Source: Paenibacillus dendritiformis
GTDB taxonomy: Bacteria; Bacillota; Bacilli; Paenibacillales; Paenibacillaceae
Direction: 5' to 3'
DNA: 64,000 nt
NCBI RefSeq assembly: GCF_021654795.1
Contig: NZ_AP025344.1
Coordinates: 6,200,501 to 6,264,500 of the forward strand
A program made the translations under genes and the position numbers. The notes beneath the pieces were generated by a model that saw nothing but the letters and a program-made list of their open reading frames with translations, was not told the origin of the DNA and did no database searches. The stretch's first letter is position 1. Each line of letters opens with the position of its first letter. Positions 1 through 8,229 of the stretch are shown here, in pieces.

Positions 1-1403
1 AGATTCGGCGCTCCGGCGGCAATGGCGGCGACATCGGTCAGCCCTGCCGCTCCGGTGATATCATTGAATTTGTCGCTCCCCCACGCGGCGACTGTACCGT
101 CCTTCCGCAAGGCAAGAGAATATTGATAGCCGGCAGCCACCGCCATAACATCGTTCAGGCCGGCGGGCACAGTAGCTTCTCCTTGTTCATTACTGCCCCA
201 GGAGACCACCGTGCCGTCCCGCTTCAGAGCCAAGGCATGCTTGTTCGAGGAGAGCGATATCGCCCCAATATCGGTCGCTGCGGCCGGAATCTTGCCCGAT
301 TCCGACGCCAGGTACCGTGACCACGTCGATAGCGTACCGTCCTGATGAACCACGGCATACTCCGCATAATTGGAGGAGAGCGAGACAATCCCGATCGCGG
401 AATGATCCGGAAGCTGCACCTGCCGCGGAACATCCAACTCCATGACCGATCCGTCCATGGTCATGCCGAGCAGCCCGTCTTCGCCCTGAACCGAGATCGC
501 CATTAGCTTCGGCAGACCTGCGATTGGGGAAATCGTTTGTTCTCTCCATACCGCCAATGAACCGTCGGCCCGCAGCAAATAAATCTCGCTGAAGCCTGCA
601 GACAGGCCTACGATGTCCCGATAGGGCGCTTCATGGATCTTCCCCTTCGGAAATCCGTTGCCCCACGCTACCGCCGTGCCGTCCTTCCGAAGCGCGGCGG
701 ACACGCTGCTTCCTGCCGCCACCGCCGCTACGTTGTTCAGTCCTGGCGGCACCTTGGCCATTCCTTCATAATTCTTCCCCCATGCCGCAACCGTTCCGTC
801 CTTTTTCAAGGCAAGCACATGATACGGTCCCGAAGACACATCCACCACATTCTTCAATCCGGCCGGAATGGAGAGCTTCCCGTTTCCTCCGTCATTGATA
901 TGGTGGTAGTAGCTTACCTTGCCGTTCCGGTGGACGATGAACAAGGTCCCCAGATTGGCCGATATCGACACCGCATCCTTTATTTTGGACAAGTCTGTGC
1001 CGCTGTGCGAGGAATGGAGACCCGAACCCGAACCCCATTGCGCGATCGTGCCGTCTTTTTTGAGCGCGAACGCCGCGTTACGCGATGAAGTAACGGCCAC
1101 GACATCACGCAGCTTCTTCGGAACCGACGGCTCGCCCTTGAGCCGTTGGCCCCATGTCTTTACCGAACCGTCGCTATTCACCGCCATATAATGTGCGTTG
1201 GCCGCAGCCAGCTTTTTTTGGTTGTGCAGCGCATGCTGAATCGTGAGTGTCTTCGCTTCCGCCTGCACTGGCGACGGATGGCCGTAAGGAAATGCCGCCA
1301 GCATGACGACCGCCGCAATGAGAACCGCCTTCACCATGACATCGATTCGCTTCCCCGCTTTTTTTACAGGCCGATGACCGGATTCCTTCCGATATATGCC
1401 CAT
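1..1403 (-). CDS. Exported RCC1-repeat protein (3' end outside window)
   Basis: The frame stays open for 467 codons from an ATG with a good ribosome site (GGAAGGGG) and runs off the left edge, so the C-terminus is missing. A basic N-terminus is followed by a hydrophobic stretch (residues about 22-38) and an Ala-x-Ala-like site, which suggests secretion. The rest is a series of about 50-residue repeats of the form 'ALKKDGTVAAWG ... VPPGLNNVAAVAAG', typical of RCC1/BNR-like beta-propellers. Such proteins are common in Paenibacillus and usually bind other proteins or surfaces; the specific role is unknown. Some central repeats are degenerate. It has its own promoter-like sequence upstream. Confidence 0.85.
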   Translation of the reverse strand, partial: MGIYRKESGHRPVKKAGKRIDVMVKAVLIAAVVMLAAFPYGHPSPVQAEAKTLTIQHALHNQKKLAAANAHYMAVNSDGSVKTWGQRLKGEPSVPKKLRDVVAVTSSRNAAFALKKDGTIAQWGSGSGLHSSHSGTDLSKIKDAVSISANLGTLFIVHRNGKVSYYHHINDGGNGKLSIPAGLKNVVDVSSGPYHVLALKKDGTVAAWGKNYEGMAKVPPGLNNVAAVAAGSSVSAALRKDGTAVAWGNGFPKGKIHEAPYRDIVGLSAGFSEIYLLRADGSLAVWREQTISPIAGLPKLMAISVQGEDGLLGMTMDGSVMELDVPRQVQLPDHSAIGIVSLSSNYAEYAVVHQDGTLSTWSRYLASESGKIPAAATDIGAISLSSNKHALALKRDGTVVSWGSNEQGEATVPAGLNDVMAVAAGYQYSLALRKDGTVAAWGSDKFNDITGAAGLTDVAAIAAGAPN

Positions 1404-1467
1404 TTTGCATCCCCTTCCATGTGTATGTAAGACGTAGTGCCATGGACCCTCGCGACCCGTACTTTTT

Positions 1468-1496
1468 ACTATACAATACTCTTCAACTCATTGGAA
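1468..1496 (-). promoter_or_regulatory. Candidate sigma-A promoter of the RCC1-repeat gene
   Basis: On the minus strand TTCCAA and TATAGT are separated by 17 bases, about 65 bases before the ATG at 1403. The -10 is good and the -35 is weak. Confidence 0.4.
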
Positions 1497-1546
1497 TCCA
1501 ATCCATACGATGGAAATCAAAAAACGAGGCGGGGAACGAGGGCAGC

Positions 1547-1578
1547 AAAAAAAACGGAGCCGCATTCACGGCTCCGCC
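1547..1578 (-). terminator. Rho-independent terminator of the symporter gene
   Basis: An 8-bp perfect stem (CGGAGCCG / CGGCTCCG) with a 6-base loop is followed on the minus strand by eight T's. It lies 24 bases beyond the stop codon of the alanine symporter gene. Confidence 0.85.
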
Positions 1579-1601
1579 TTCTTCAAACTGAACTATAAAC
1601 C

Positions 1602-3020
1602 TTATTTGAGATCGGGTTCGTGTGGTTCTCCCCAGCATTCGACATTGCGTAGCGATTGGAAATGAGAGAGATGGAAGACCGGGTTGCGGCCCTGACGCTT
1701 CTGCTCCTGGTAATCCTTCAGCGCGTCGAACGCGATTCGGCTCAGCAACACAATGGCAATCAGGTTCGTAATCGCCATGAACGCCATGAACAGATCGGCC
1801 AAATCCCATACGATCGCGACCTTGGCAACAGACCCGAACAGAACCATGCCCACCACGGAAAGACGATAAAGGAACAGCCATGTTTTACTGCTCTTGATGA
1901 ACTCAATATTCGTCTCCCCGTAATAATAGTTGCCCACGAGTGAACTGAAGGCGAGAAGGAACACGGCAATCGCGATGAAGCTAACGGCCCAGCTGCCGAT
2001 ATGATTGGCCAACGCGGCCTGAACAAGCTCAATACCCGTCAGATCTTCAGCGCCGTACGCGCTGGAGAACAGAACGATAAAAGCGGTTGCGCTGCAGACC
2101 AACAGCGTGTCCACAAACACGCCCAGAGCTTGAACCAAGCCCTGCTTCGCCGGATGAGTGACATCGGCCGCGGCCGCAGCATTCGGAGCGCTTCCCATTC
2201 CCGCTTCATTGGAGAACAGCCCCCGCTTAATCCCCATCATAATCGCAGCGCCCAATCCGCCGCCGGCCACCTGCTCGAAGCCAAATGCGCTCCGGACAAT
2301 GAGTCCGATCACCGCAGGAAGCTCCGACAGATTGGTAACCACAATATAGAGGGCAAGGAGCACATACCCGCCCGCCATAACGGGCACCAAATATTCGGAA
2401 GCCTTCACGATTCGCTGCACGCCGCCAAAAATGACAAATCCGGTGAGGGCAGCGACAACGACCCCCACCCAGAAGCGATCCATGCCATAGGCGCTTTCCA
2501 AGGCCAGGGAGAGCGTGTTCGCTTGCACGGAGTTGAACACAAGGCCGTAGCATATCGTGATGAGAACGGCGAACAGCACGCCCATCCAGCGTTTGTTCAG
2601 CCCTTTCTCCATATAGTAAGCCGGTCCGCCGCGGAAGCCGCCCTTGTCCTTTACCTTATAGATTTGCGCCAGCGTCGATTCGATGAACGCGGTAGCCGAT
2701 CCAATCAAAGCGATAAGCCACATCCAGAAGACGGCTCCCGGGCCGCCCGTGGCAATCGCGAGCGCTACCCCCGCCAGGTTCCCCGTGCCTACCCGGGAAG
2801 CCGTGCTGATGCAAAATGCGCCGAACGAGGATACCCCGCCTTGTCCTTTCTTGGAGCTGCTTGCGCCTTCACCCAATAAGCGTACCATCTCGCCCGCCAT
2901 TCTAAATTGGACGAACTTCGTTCTGAACGTGAAGTACAAGCCTGCCGAGATCAAAATTACAATCAGTACATAAGACCAAAATGTATTGTTAAAAGAAATA
3001 ATATCGTAGATAAACTCCAA
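1602..3020 (-). CDS. Sodium:alanine symporter family protein (AGCS/AlsT)
   Basis: A 472-residue polytopic membrane protein of the AGCS family (amino acid carrier protein), which couples uptake of small amino acids such as alanine or glycine to sodium. Family features are visible: 'SFGAFCISTASRVGTGNLAG' in the N-terminal third, 'FRGGPAYYMEKGL', and 'KRGLFSNEAGMGSAPNAAA' in the middle. About ten hydrophobic segments are present and the length is normal. A longer in-frame start (ATG, 3050) has no ribosome site. AAGGAAGGTGG lies 8 bases before the TTG at 3020 and gives the usual family N-terminus (MEFIYDII), so TTG is preferred. It is monocistronic, between its own promoter and terminator. Confidence 0.92.
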   Translation of the reverse strand: MEFIYDIISFNNTFWSYVLIVILISAGLYFTFRTKFVQFRMAGEMVRLLGEGASSSKKGQGGVSSFGAFCISTASRVGTGNLAGVALAIATGGPGAVFWMWLIALIGSATAFIESTLAQIYKVKDKGGFRGGPAYYMEKGLNKRWMGVLFAVLITICYGLVFNSVQANTLSLALESAYGMDRFWVGVVVAALTGFVIFGGVQRIVKASEYLVPVMAGGYVLLALYIVVTNLSELPAVIGLIVRSAFGFEQVAGGGLGAAIMMGIKRGLFSNEAGMGSAPNAAAAADVTHPAKQGLVQALGVFVDTLLVCSATAFIVLFSSAYGAEDLTGIELVQAALANHIGSWAVSFIAIAVFLLAFSSLVGNYYYGETNIEFIKSSKTWLFLYRLSVVGMVLFGSVAKVAIVWDLADLFMAFMAITNLIAIVLLSRIAFDALKDYQEQKRQGRNPVFHLSHFQSLRNVECWGEPHEPDLK

Positions 3021-3154
3021 AATTCTATCCACCTTCCTTGTGTTCGTCATAAGTTATCAACCGCTGCAGCATCTGGAAAACGTAAAATGATGGGCCCGTC
3101 ATAATCGAGCTGTTCGGGTGGTAGAATCCTAGGGATTATCGTATAAAAAGAGTT
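3021..3154 (-). promoter_or_regulatory. Leader of the symporter mRNA, possibly structured
   Basis: About 135 bases separate the predicted transcription start from the TTG start codon. On either strand ATAATC (3101-3106) can pair with GATTAT (3134-3139), enclosing a 27-base region that includes a near-palindrome around CCTAGG. I could not match it to a known riboswitch class. It could be a cis-regulatory RNA or just a leader. Confidence 0.3.
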
Positions 3155-3160
3155 TTACTT

Positions 3161-3189
3161 ATTATACATTCACGAGAATTATATGTAAA
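3161..3189 (-). promoter_or_regulatory. Sigma-A promoter of the symporter gene
   Basis: On the minus strand TTTACA and TATAAT are separated by exactly 17 bases. This is close to consensus and points towards the symporter gene. Confidence 0.75.
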
Positions 3190-3210
3190 TAAAATCTAGT
3201 AATTGGCATT

Positions 3211-3729
3211 CTACACCCCTTGATTGGTTAACCGAATCACATCCAGCAGCGCTATTTTTTGCTTCGTCTTCTCGTGATACAGCCATCTGTCCTTCACATG
3301 ATCTACGAACAGCACGCCATTTAAATGATCGATCTCATGCTGAATGCATCGCGCAAGATATCCTTCCCCCTTCAACGTGAAGGGCTTCCCTTCCCGGTCC
3401 AGGCTTGTCACGGTGACCGCATTCGCCCTCTTCACATGTCCGTAATAGCCGGGAAATGACAAACAGGCTTCCACGCCGTCCTGCTCCCCGCTTAGCTCCA
3501 CAATCTCGGGATTGATCAGCTCGATTAAGCCTTCGCCGCAATCCATCACGATCGCTCTTCGCAGCACCCCGACCTGCGGCGCGGCGAGGCCGGCGCGCCC
3601 GTCGCTGGCATACAGCGTCTCCGCCATATCATCCAACAGCTTGAGGATTCGCGGCGTCAGTTCCTCCACCGGCTTGGCCACCTTCCGCAATATAGGGTCC
3701 CCAAAAGGCAATATTGCACGTTCCGCCAT
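3211..3729 (-). CDS. def: Peptide deformylase
   Basis: A 172-residue peptide deformylase, the metalloenzyme that removes the formyl group from the first methionine of new proteins. All three family motifs are visible: AGLAAPQ (motif 1), EACLS (motif 2, with Ala instead of the usual Gly), and QHEIDHL (motif 3), whose two His plus the motif-2 Cys bind the metal. The ATG at 3729 follows AAGGAGTGAAG and overlaps the stop codon of the upstream regulator by one base (TGATG), so the two are translationally coupled. A longer in-frame start lies inside the regulator and is unlikely. Coupling to a regulator suggests a conditional paralogue rather than the housekeeping copy. Confidence 0.93.
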   Translation of the reverse strand: MAERAILPFGDPILRKVAKPVEELTPRILKLLDDMAETLYASDGRAGLAAPQVGVLRRAIVMDCGEGLIELINPEIVELSGEQDGVEACLSFPGYYGHVKRANAVTVTSLDREGKPFTLKGEGYLARCIQHEIDHLNGVLFVDHVKDRWLYHEKTKQKIALLDVIRLTNQGV

Positions 3730-3974
3730 CACTTCACTCCTTCCTTCTTCATTGGTGGCGTATGCGCCCACAAATCATTGGGCGTGCAATCCAGCGCCGT
3801 GCACAAGGCGTCCAGCGTCTCGGCCTTCATTTGCCGCGGCTGCCCGTTCATCAATGCGCTTATCGACGGCGCGGACAAAATATAATTCGCTCTCTCGCGC
3901 AGCAAGCGGGACAATGCCGCCCCCGACCATATTCCCCTCTCCGCCATCACCTTGCGCAGCATCCATACGAGCAT
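3729..3974 (-). CDS. XRE-family (Cro/CI-type) transcriptional regulator
   Basis: An 81-residue single-domain helix-turn-helix protein. The region 'GAALSRLLRERANYILSAP' followed by 'SISALMNGQPRQMKAETLD' matches the two HTH helices of the short Cro/CI-like group that ends in 'CTALDCTPNDLW'. A strong site (AGGAGG) precedes the ATG at 3974. It is the first gene of a two-gene operon with peptide deformylase. Two palindromes directly upstream are obvious candidates for its own operators, so autoregulation is likely. Confidence 0.85.
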   Translation of the reverse strand: MLVWMLRKVMAERGIWSGAALSRLLRERANYILSAPSISALMNGQPRQMKAETLDALCTALDCTPNDLWAHTPPMKKEGVK

Positions 3975-3997
3975 ATGAATGATCCTCCTATTTCCGG

Positions 3998-4037
3998 AAA
4001 TTTAGCTTGTGGCTAAATTTATTAGGTATTACCTAAT
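3998..4037. promoter_or_regulatory. Two adjacent perfect palindromes, likely operators
   Basis: Palindrome 1 (3998-4020) has 9-bp arms AAATTTAGC and GCTAAATTT around five bases. Palindrome 2 (4021-4037) has 8-bp arms ATTAGGTA and TACCTAAT around one base. They abut each other 24 bases upstream of the regulator start, where an autoregulatory operator would sit. Confidence 0.6.
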
Positions 4038-4082
4038 ATATGCGATAGCTTGCAAGATGTCATCAGAAATTGTCCAGAAACT

Positions 4083-4637
4083 ATGATAAAAATCATTTTT
4101 TGCCGTGATAAATCGGCATCTCCCGGGGCATGGATCGTTCGCGGGAGGGCGATGACCGGATATGAAGCCGAAGACGGGAGATATTTATTGCGTATGGGTG
4201 GAATGGATGCACTCCCCGAGGAACGGCGGAAGCGCTTCAAGGAAGCGGCGCGTGACGACGCGATAATTGAGGTGGGCGGCCGGGCAGGTTCGCCTTCAAC
4301 GCATCTCGCCGATGACAAGCTGCTGCGGAGCCTCTCCGACATGTCCGAGCTGGACAAGCTGCCATGTCTGACGCGCATTGTCGCCAGCCGTGCCGATGAG
4401 GCGCTGCTGCAGCCCAGACTAAGCGCCGCCGGGGTTCGGGTCGATAGCGCCAAGCTGTTCGGCGTGGGCGGCCGGATTCGGACTTCTCGATCGATATTGT
4501 GGACCCGGTCCTCAAGCGGCCCGCTGCCATCCCCATCCTCCCCCTTAGCAGTTCGGAGAATGGGGATATTTTCGTGCCCGGGCGGTTATTTCGAGATATC
4601 GACGAACCCTTCGCCGAACACGTCCCGCACATCATGA
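4083..4637 (+). CDS. Uncharacterised ORF, possibly degenerate
   Basis: An open frame of 184 codons with GC-rich third positions, beginning 'MIKIIFCRDKSASPGAWIVR'. I do not recognise a family. The last 50 bases overlap the end of the convergent YitT-family gene. Around 4470 the protein quality drops, and a neighbouring frame (about 4480-4590) then reads more plausibly (FSIDIVDPVLKRPAAIPIL), which suggests a frameshift. No good ribosome site precedes the ATG at 4083; an internal ATG at 4152 has GGGAGG just before it. It may be a decayed gene or a chance frame. Confidence 0.3.
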   Translation: MIKIIFCRDKSASPGAWIVRGRAMTGYEAEDGRYLLRMGGMDALPEERRKRFKEAARDDAIIEVGGRAGSPSTHLADDKLLRSLSDMSELDKLPCLTRIVASRADEALLQPRLSAAGVRVDSAKLFGVGGRIRTSRSILWTRSSSGPLPSPSSPLAVRRMGIFSCPGGYFEISTNPSPNTSRTS

Positions 4638-5422
4638 ATCGTGATAAAAGCGTCTTTATCAATCGCTTTTACGATCTTTTTGAGCGTGCTCACTTCCTGC
4701 TTGCTGATGACGATATACAGAATCTCCTTCGGCATTTTCGTGTAATGCCCATGACCATATAAGACGGTCACCCCACGGTCCATGACCACATTGACCTGCT
4801 CCGCGATTTTGTCGTGCTCCTTGGACACGATCGTCACGGCTTTCTTCGGATTGACGCCTTCAATGATGAAGTCCATCACCTTCGTCCCGATATAGAGCAT
4901 CACAATGGTGAACATGAGACTCTCCGCGCCAATAATGAAGTAAGAGGAAAAAGCGACGATCAGATCGAAGAATAACAGCGCATAGCTCACGTTCCAGTCC
5001 AGATACTTGTTCATGATCCGGGCCAAGATGGTGGTTCCCGCAGTCGTGCCCCCGACTCGGATAATCAAGCCGATCCCTACGCCCGTAAAGACTCCCCCGA
5101 ATATCGTGTTAATGATCAGCTCATTCGATTCAATGCGCCAATCCTGGGTCAAATGCAGGAACAACGAGTTGAACACGACGGCGATGATTGTATATACGGT
5201 CGTATTTTTGTCCAGGAATTTATACCCGACGATGAGCAGAATGGAGTTCAGAATGAAGCTGACGAGCCCCGGAGACCATTGGAACAGGTAGTACAGTATG
5301 ATGGTGACCCCCGTCACCCCGCCTTCGCCGAGCTCGTTCGGAATGACGAACAAATTGATGGCCAGCGCAAAAATGAATGCCCCCGCCATAATGACAAAAA
5401 TATCGATGCAACGTTTTTTCAT
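4586..5422 (-). CDS. YitT family membrane protein (DUF161 + DUF2179)
   Basis: A 278-residue protein with five to six hydrophobic segments in the first 190 residues (for example 'DIFVIMAGAFIFALAINLFV') and a soluble C-terminal DUF2179 domain ending 'DKDAFITIHDVRDVFGEGF'. This is the standard YitT layout in Bacillales. The molecular function of the family is not established. The ATG at 5422 follows AAAGGA at normal spacing. A 43-residue upstream extension of the frame lacks family character and was dropped. It stands alone on the minus strand, downstream of the terminator of the ADP-ribose operon. Confidence 0.88.
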   Translation of the reverse strand: MKKRCIDIFVIMAGAFIFALAINLFVIPNELGEGGVTGVTIILYYLFQWSPGLVSFILNSILLIVGYKFLDKNTTVYTIIAVVFNSLFLHLTQDWRIESNELIINTIFGGVFTGVGIGLIIRVGGTTAGTTILARIMNKYLDWNVSYALLFFDLIVAFSSYFIIGAESLMFTIVMLYIGTKVMDFIIEGVNPKKAVTIVSKEHDKIAEQVNVVMDRGVTVLYGHGHYTKMPKEILYIVISKQEVSTLKKIVKAIDKDAFITIHDVRDVFGEGFVDISK

Positions 5423-5541
5423 AATCCGATCCTTTCCCGCAACGCTTGTCGTGATCGCGGCAGCTAATCCGATATACGCGCGCAAGCCCGTATCCCCGTA
5501 TATTTTATCAAAAAAAGGGAGTCCGGTATGCGATCCGCAGC

Positions 5542-5570
5542 AAAAAAGCACCTGACTTCACGCCGGTGCC
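5542..5570 (-). terminator. Terminator of the Nudix-NADAR-PARG-DUF4272 operon
   Basis: On the minus strand GGCACC and GGTGC pair around a 12-base loop and are followed by six T's. It lies about 55 bases after the DUF4272 stop codon. Confidence 0.65.
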
Positions 5571-5623
5571 TCTTGTTAAAACCCTATGCGGCAGTTCTAT
5601 TCATCATGATAGGGATCCGCGGT

Positions 5624-6799
5624 CTATGTATCCATCGGGATATGATCCCAATCTTCCTCGTCGCAGCCGACCATCCAGAACAAGCCTCTGCGTCTTTCCA
5701 TGACGATGCTTTCATTCATGCCGGCCGGGGATTCCTTCCCATGAATCCGGCTATCGACGCATGCCCAATGCAGCCGGTAGATTTTGTCGGCTTCATCCAT
5801 GATTTCTTCCCGGCTGCGCAGGGCGGTCTTCCCATAGAATTCCTCGAACGAGTCGCAGCGGGACACGGCCTCAATCGCATACTCGCAGTCGCAAATCTGA
5901 TCGGGGAAGTCGAGTGAATCCACCAGACCTAGCGCCCAGAGAAGGGGCCAGTACGCTTCGTACTGCCACACAATATTAACCGCCTCTTGCTCCGCCGGTT
6001 CGGCATCCTGCAGCAGCTTGCGCTCCTTCTCCGTCAGTTGATCCTCCACATCGAATTTACCCAGCATGCGCATGACGAATTCCTTCGATTCTTCCAAATC
6101 TCCGCCTTGAGTCACATCGCAAGCATACTGGATCACGATTAATAGAGCGACCGCTCTTCCCGCGATGTCCTCTTGCGTTTTCCACTGACAGGCCGCCACG
6201 GGCGGGAGCTGGGGCAAGGTCTCCAGAACGGGAATGCCGCGCTCCTGGATATAGGCGATGGACGCGCGCTTTCTCCGCTCGCCTTCCTCGGAGGTCATCT
6301 CCTGCCCCATCACTTTGTCGGTGCAGGCCCGGGGAGTGAAGTCGGCCGGTCCCGACGTTCCGTCGGGGTAGACAATCGCTTGCCCGTCGCTATCGAGAAG
6401 CGTCCCGTCCTCCAGGAACCCGATGCCATCGATGGCGGACATCAGCGCCGTGCATAATTGCAGGTGGCCTTCGTTCAGTTCCTTCTCCGCTTGGATCGCA
6501 AGCAGCGTATTGAACACGGAGATCTGCGCAAGGACCATCTCCTTCCGTTTCTCATCGGCAAAAGAAATGCGATCATAAAAGCCCATCATCCCGGGTATGT
6601 TGGCTTCGAAATAATCGGGATTGGTCTCCTCGGTCAACACCCGAATCGTCATCTTGTCCTTTTTGAACAGCGAGTTGGATTGGATGATATAATCATTGCC
6701 ACTCTGTTCGATCCTATAGCTTGACGCGAACACGTCCGCTATCTTGCCCCCGATATCCTCGATATCGTTCTTGGAAGCAAATATGCTGAAATATTTCAA
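5624..6799 (-). CDS. DUF4272 domain-containing protein
   Basis: A 391-residue soluble protein. The second half (from about residue 180) matches DUF4272: 'RRKRASIAYIQERGIPVLET' followed by 'IAGRAVALLIVIQYACDV' and 'VNIVWQYEAYWPLLWALGLV'. The first 160 residues are a separate, poorly characterised region found in Firmicute members. The function is unknown. It starts 31 bases after the PARG-like gene and is the last gene before the terminator, so it is co-transcribed with three ADP-ribose-related genes. This is a context clue only. Confidence 0.8.
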   Translation of the reverse strand: MKYFSIFASKNDIEDIGGKIADVFASSYRIEQSGNDYIIQSNSLFKKDKMTIRVLTEETNPDYFEANIPGMMGFYDRISFADEKRKEMVLAQISVFNTLLAIQAEKELNEGHLQLCTALMSAIDGIGFLEDGTLLDSDGQAIVYPDGTSGPADFTPRACTDKVMGQEMTSEEGERRKRASIAYIQERGIPVLETLPQLPPVAACQWKTQEDIAGRAVALLIVIQYACDVTQGGDLEESKEFVMRMLGKFDVEDQLTEKERKLLQDAEPAEQEAVNIVWQYEAYWPLLWALGLVDSLDFPDQICDCEYAIEAVSRCDSFEEFYGKTALRSREEIMDEADKIYRLHWACVDSRIHGKESPAGMNESIVMERRRGLFWMVGCDEEDWDHIPMDT

Positions 6800-6830
6800 G
6801 CTCCATGACCTCCCCGGAATGCATATATTG

Positions 6831-7664
6831 CTAGCCTACTTGACTTCCGAAGCGGCTGTCAAACGCACGAATGCATTTTCCGTCCTTGGATCTATCCATT
6901 ACGGCGTACACAATACGCTCGAAGAACCGTCCGTAGCCTTCGTTCATGAGCAGTTCGTGCCACCAGGCGGCGACCAGCTCCGGATCATTGCGGAACACGC
7001 CGCACCCGTAGGCGCCCAAGACTAGATTGCGGTCCCCCCGATCGGCGAAGATCGCCAGCGCGAGCCGCATGCGGTCTCGCATGACCCGCTGCGCTTGCTC
7101 CGGATCCTCGCCCTTGAGCAGCACCTGCCCGTAATTCACTGCCGGCAGCGTCAACACCGAGGCGGTCACCGGCTGCTCCAGCAGCTCGAACCGCTTGTCG
7201 CGGAAAAACACCACGTCCGGCGAGTAGATGGCATGGTCGGTATACATCATCGATTTGCAGGCCCGGTTGGCCCGATAATAGCCCTCATGGCGAAGCTGCG
7301 TGGCGTACAGGCCGCTTGATGCGGCGAGGCTCTCCTCCTGCGCCATCGCCCCGTTCAGGAAGCCCCCGCCCGGATTTTTGGCGCTGGCGAAGTTGAGCAC
7401 GCCGACCCGTTCGGCGCCGGCCCGGGCGAAATCAAGAACAGCCTGCACCGTCGCCTCGTTGATAACCGTTTGCACCGCCGGCTTCCCGGCGGAAGGCGGC
7501 GTACCGTTCCTCACCAGCCCGGCCCCCTCTTCGGGGGTAATGAGCGCGCTGTTGTCCTCCGAATATTGCTGGGCCGCGGCGAAATCAATCCGCCGCCCGT
7601 TCATTTCATAATATCCTTGCCGCATATAGCGCAGCGTATCTTGTGCGATTCCCTTTCGTTTCAT
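6831..7664 (-). CDS. TIGR02452 family protein (bacterial PARG-like glycohydrolase)
   Basis: A 277-residue protein of the microbial PARG family (DUF2263/TIGR02452). The diagnostic signature GGG-x7-QEE is present at residues about 99-111 (GGGFLNGAMAQEE), with the macro-domain-like 'VLNFASAKNPGG' before it and 'VLGAYGCGVFRNDPELVA' after. Known members hydrolyse ADP-ribose polymers or ADP-ribosyl groups; the two Glu residues are catalytic. The ATG lies one base beyond the stop codon of the NADAR gene, so the two are coupled. The intact signature argues for an active enzyme. Confidence 0.9.
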   Translation of the reverse strand: MKRKGIAQDTLRYMRQGYYEMNGRRIDFAAAQQYSEDNSALITPEEGAGLVRNGTPPSAGKPAVQTVINEATVQAVLDFARAGAERVGVLNFASAKNPGGGFLNGAMAQEESLAASSGLYATQLRHEGYYRANRACKSMMYTDHAIYSPDVVFFRDKRFELLEQPVTASVLTLPAVNYGQVLLKGEDPEQAQRVMRDRMRLALAIFADRGDRNLVLGAYGCGVFRNDPELVAAWWHELLMNEGYGRFFERIVYAVMDRSKDGKCIRAFDSRFGSQVG

Positions 7665-7665
7665 G

Positions 7666-8229
7666 CTACTCCCCTTCTTGTGCCAAGAGCTGATCCCGGA
7701 TCTCGGTCAATGCGAAGCCCAGCCCGTTGCGGCCCCGCCATTTCATCGGATTCTCCGCATCCGGATTGCTCTTTCCCATCCCGATTCCCCAGATGCGGTC
7801 GCGCGGGCTTGCTTCCACGATGATCCGGTTTTTCGTCGTTTTCAGAAAATTCCACAGCTCCGGATTTTGCGAAAACTTGGCCGCGTTGCCCCGCTTCACG
7901 ATCTCATAGCAGTTGCGCTCCCATATGTCCTTGTCGAAGTTTTTCACGGCGCGGCCGTAAGCTTTCATCTCTTTCGGATGCTTCGCGTTCATAATCGCCG
8001 CCTTCATCTCCTCGTCCCCGAACAGGCGCGCCTTCTCCGCCATCATATACTGTTCCGCGCAGGAATAGCGCTCGCCGCCGACGGTGAATTCGCTCATCCA
8101 CCATTGGCTGAAGCAGCTCTGGTTGACGCTGCCGTCTGCCGGCGGCGTATGTCCCCAGAAGAACACATATTTGAATTTCTGCCCTGCGTTATAAGCCTTC
8201 CGCAGCGTTTCAATGTTGTAGATCATCAT
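7666..8229 (-). CDS. NADAR family protein (YbiA/DUF1768)
   Basis: A 187-residue NADAR domain protein. Family blocks are visible: 'FSQWWMSEFTVGGERYSCAE' then 'QYMMAEKARLFGD', 'DKDIWERNCYEIVKRGNAAK' and 'DRIWGIGMGKSNPDAENP'. NADAR proteins are N-glycosidases linked to NAD/ADP-ribose chemistry; some act on riboflavin intermediates and others remove ADP-ribose from guanine in nucleic acids. Its ATG overlaps the stop of the upstream Nudix gene by four bases (ATGA), and its stop precedes the PARG-like gene by one base. Confidence 0.92.
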   Translation of the reverse strand: MMIYNIETLRKAYNAGQKFKYVFFWGHTPPADGSVNQSCFSQWWMSEFTVGGERYSCAEQYMMAEKARLFGDEEMKAAIMNAKHPKEMKAYGRAVKNFDKDIWERNCYEIVKRGNAAKFSQNPELWNFLKTTKNRIIVEASPRDRIWGIGMGKSNPDAENPMKWRGRNGLGFALTEIRDQLLAQEGE

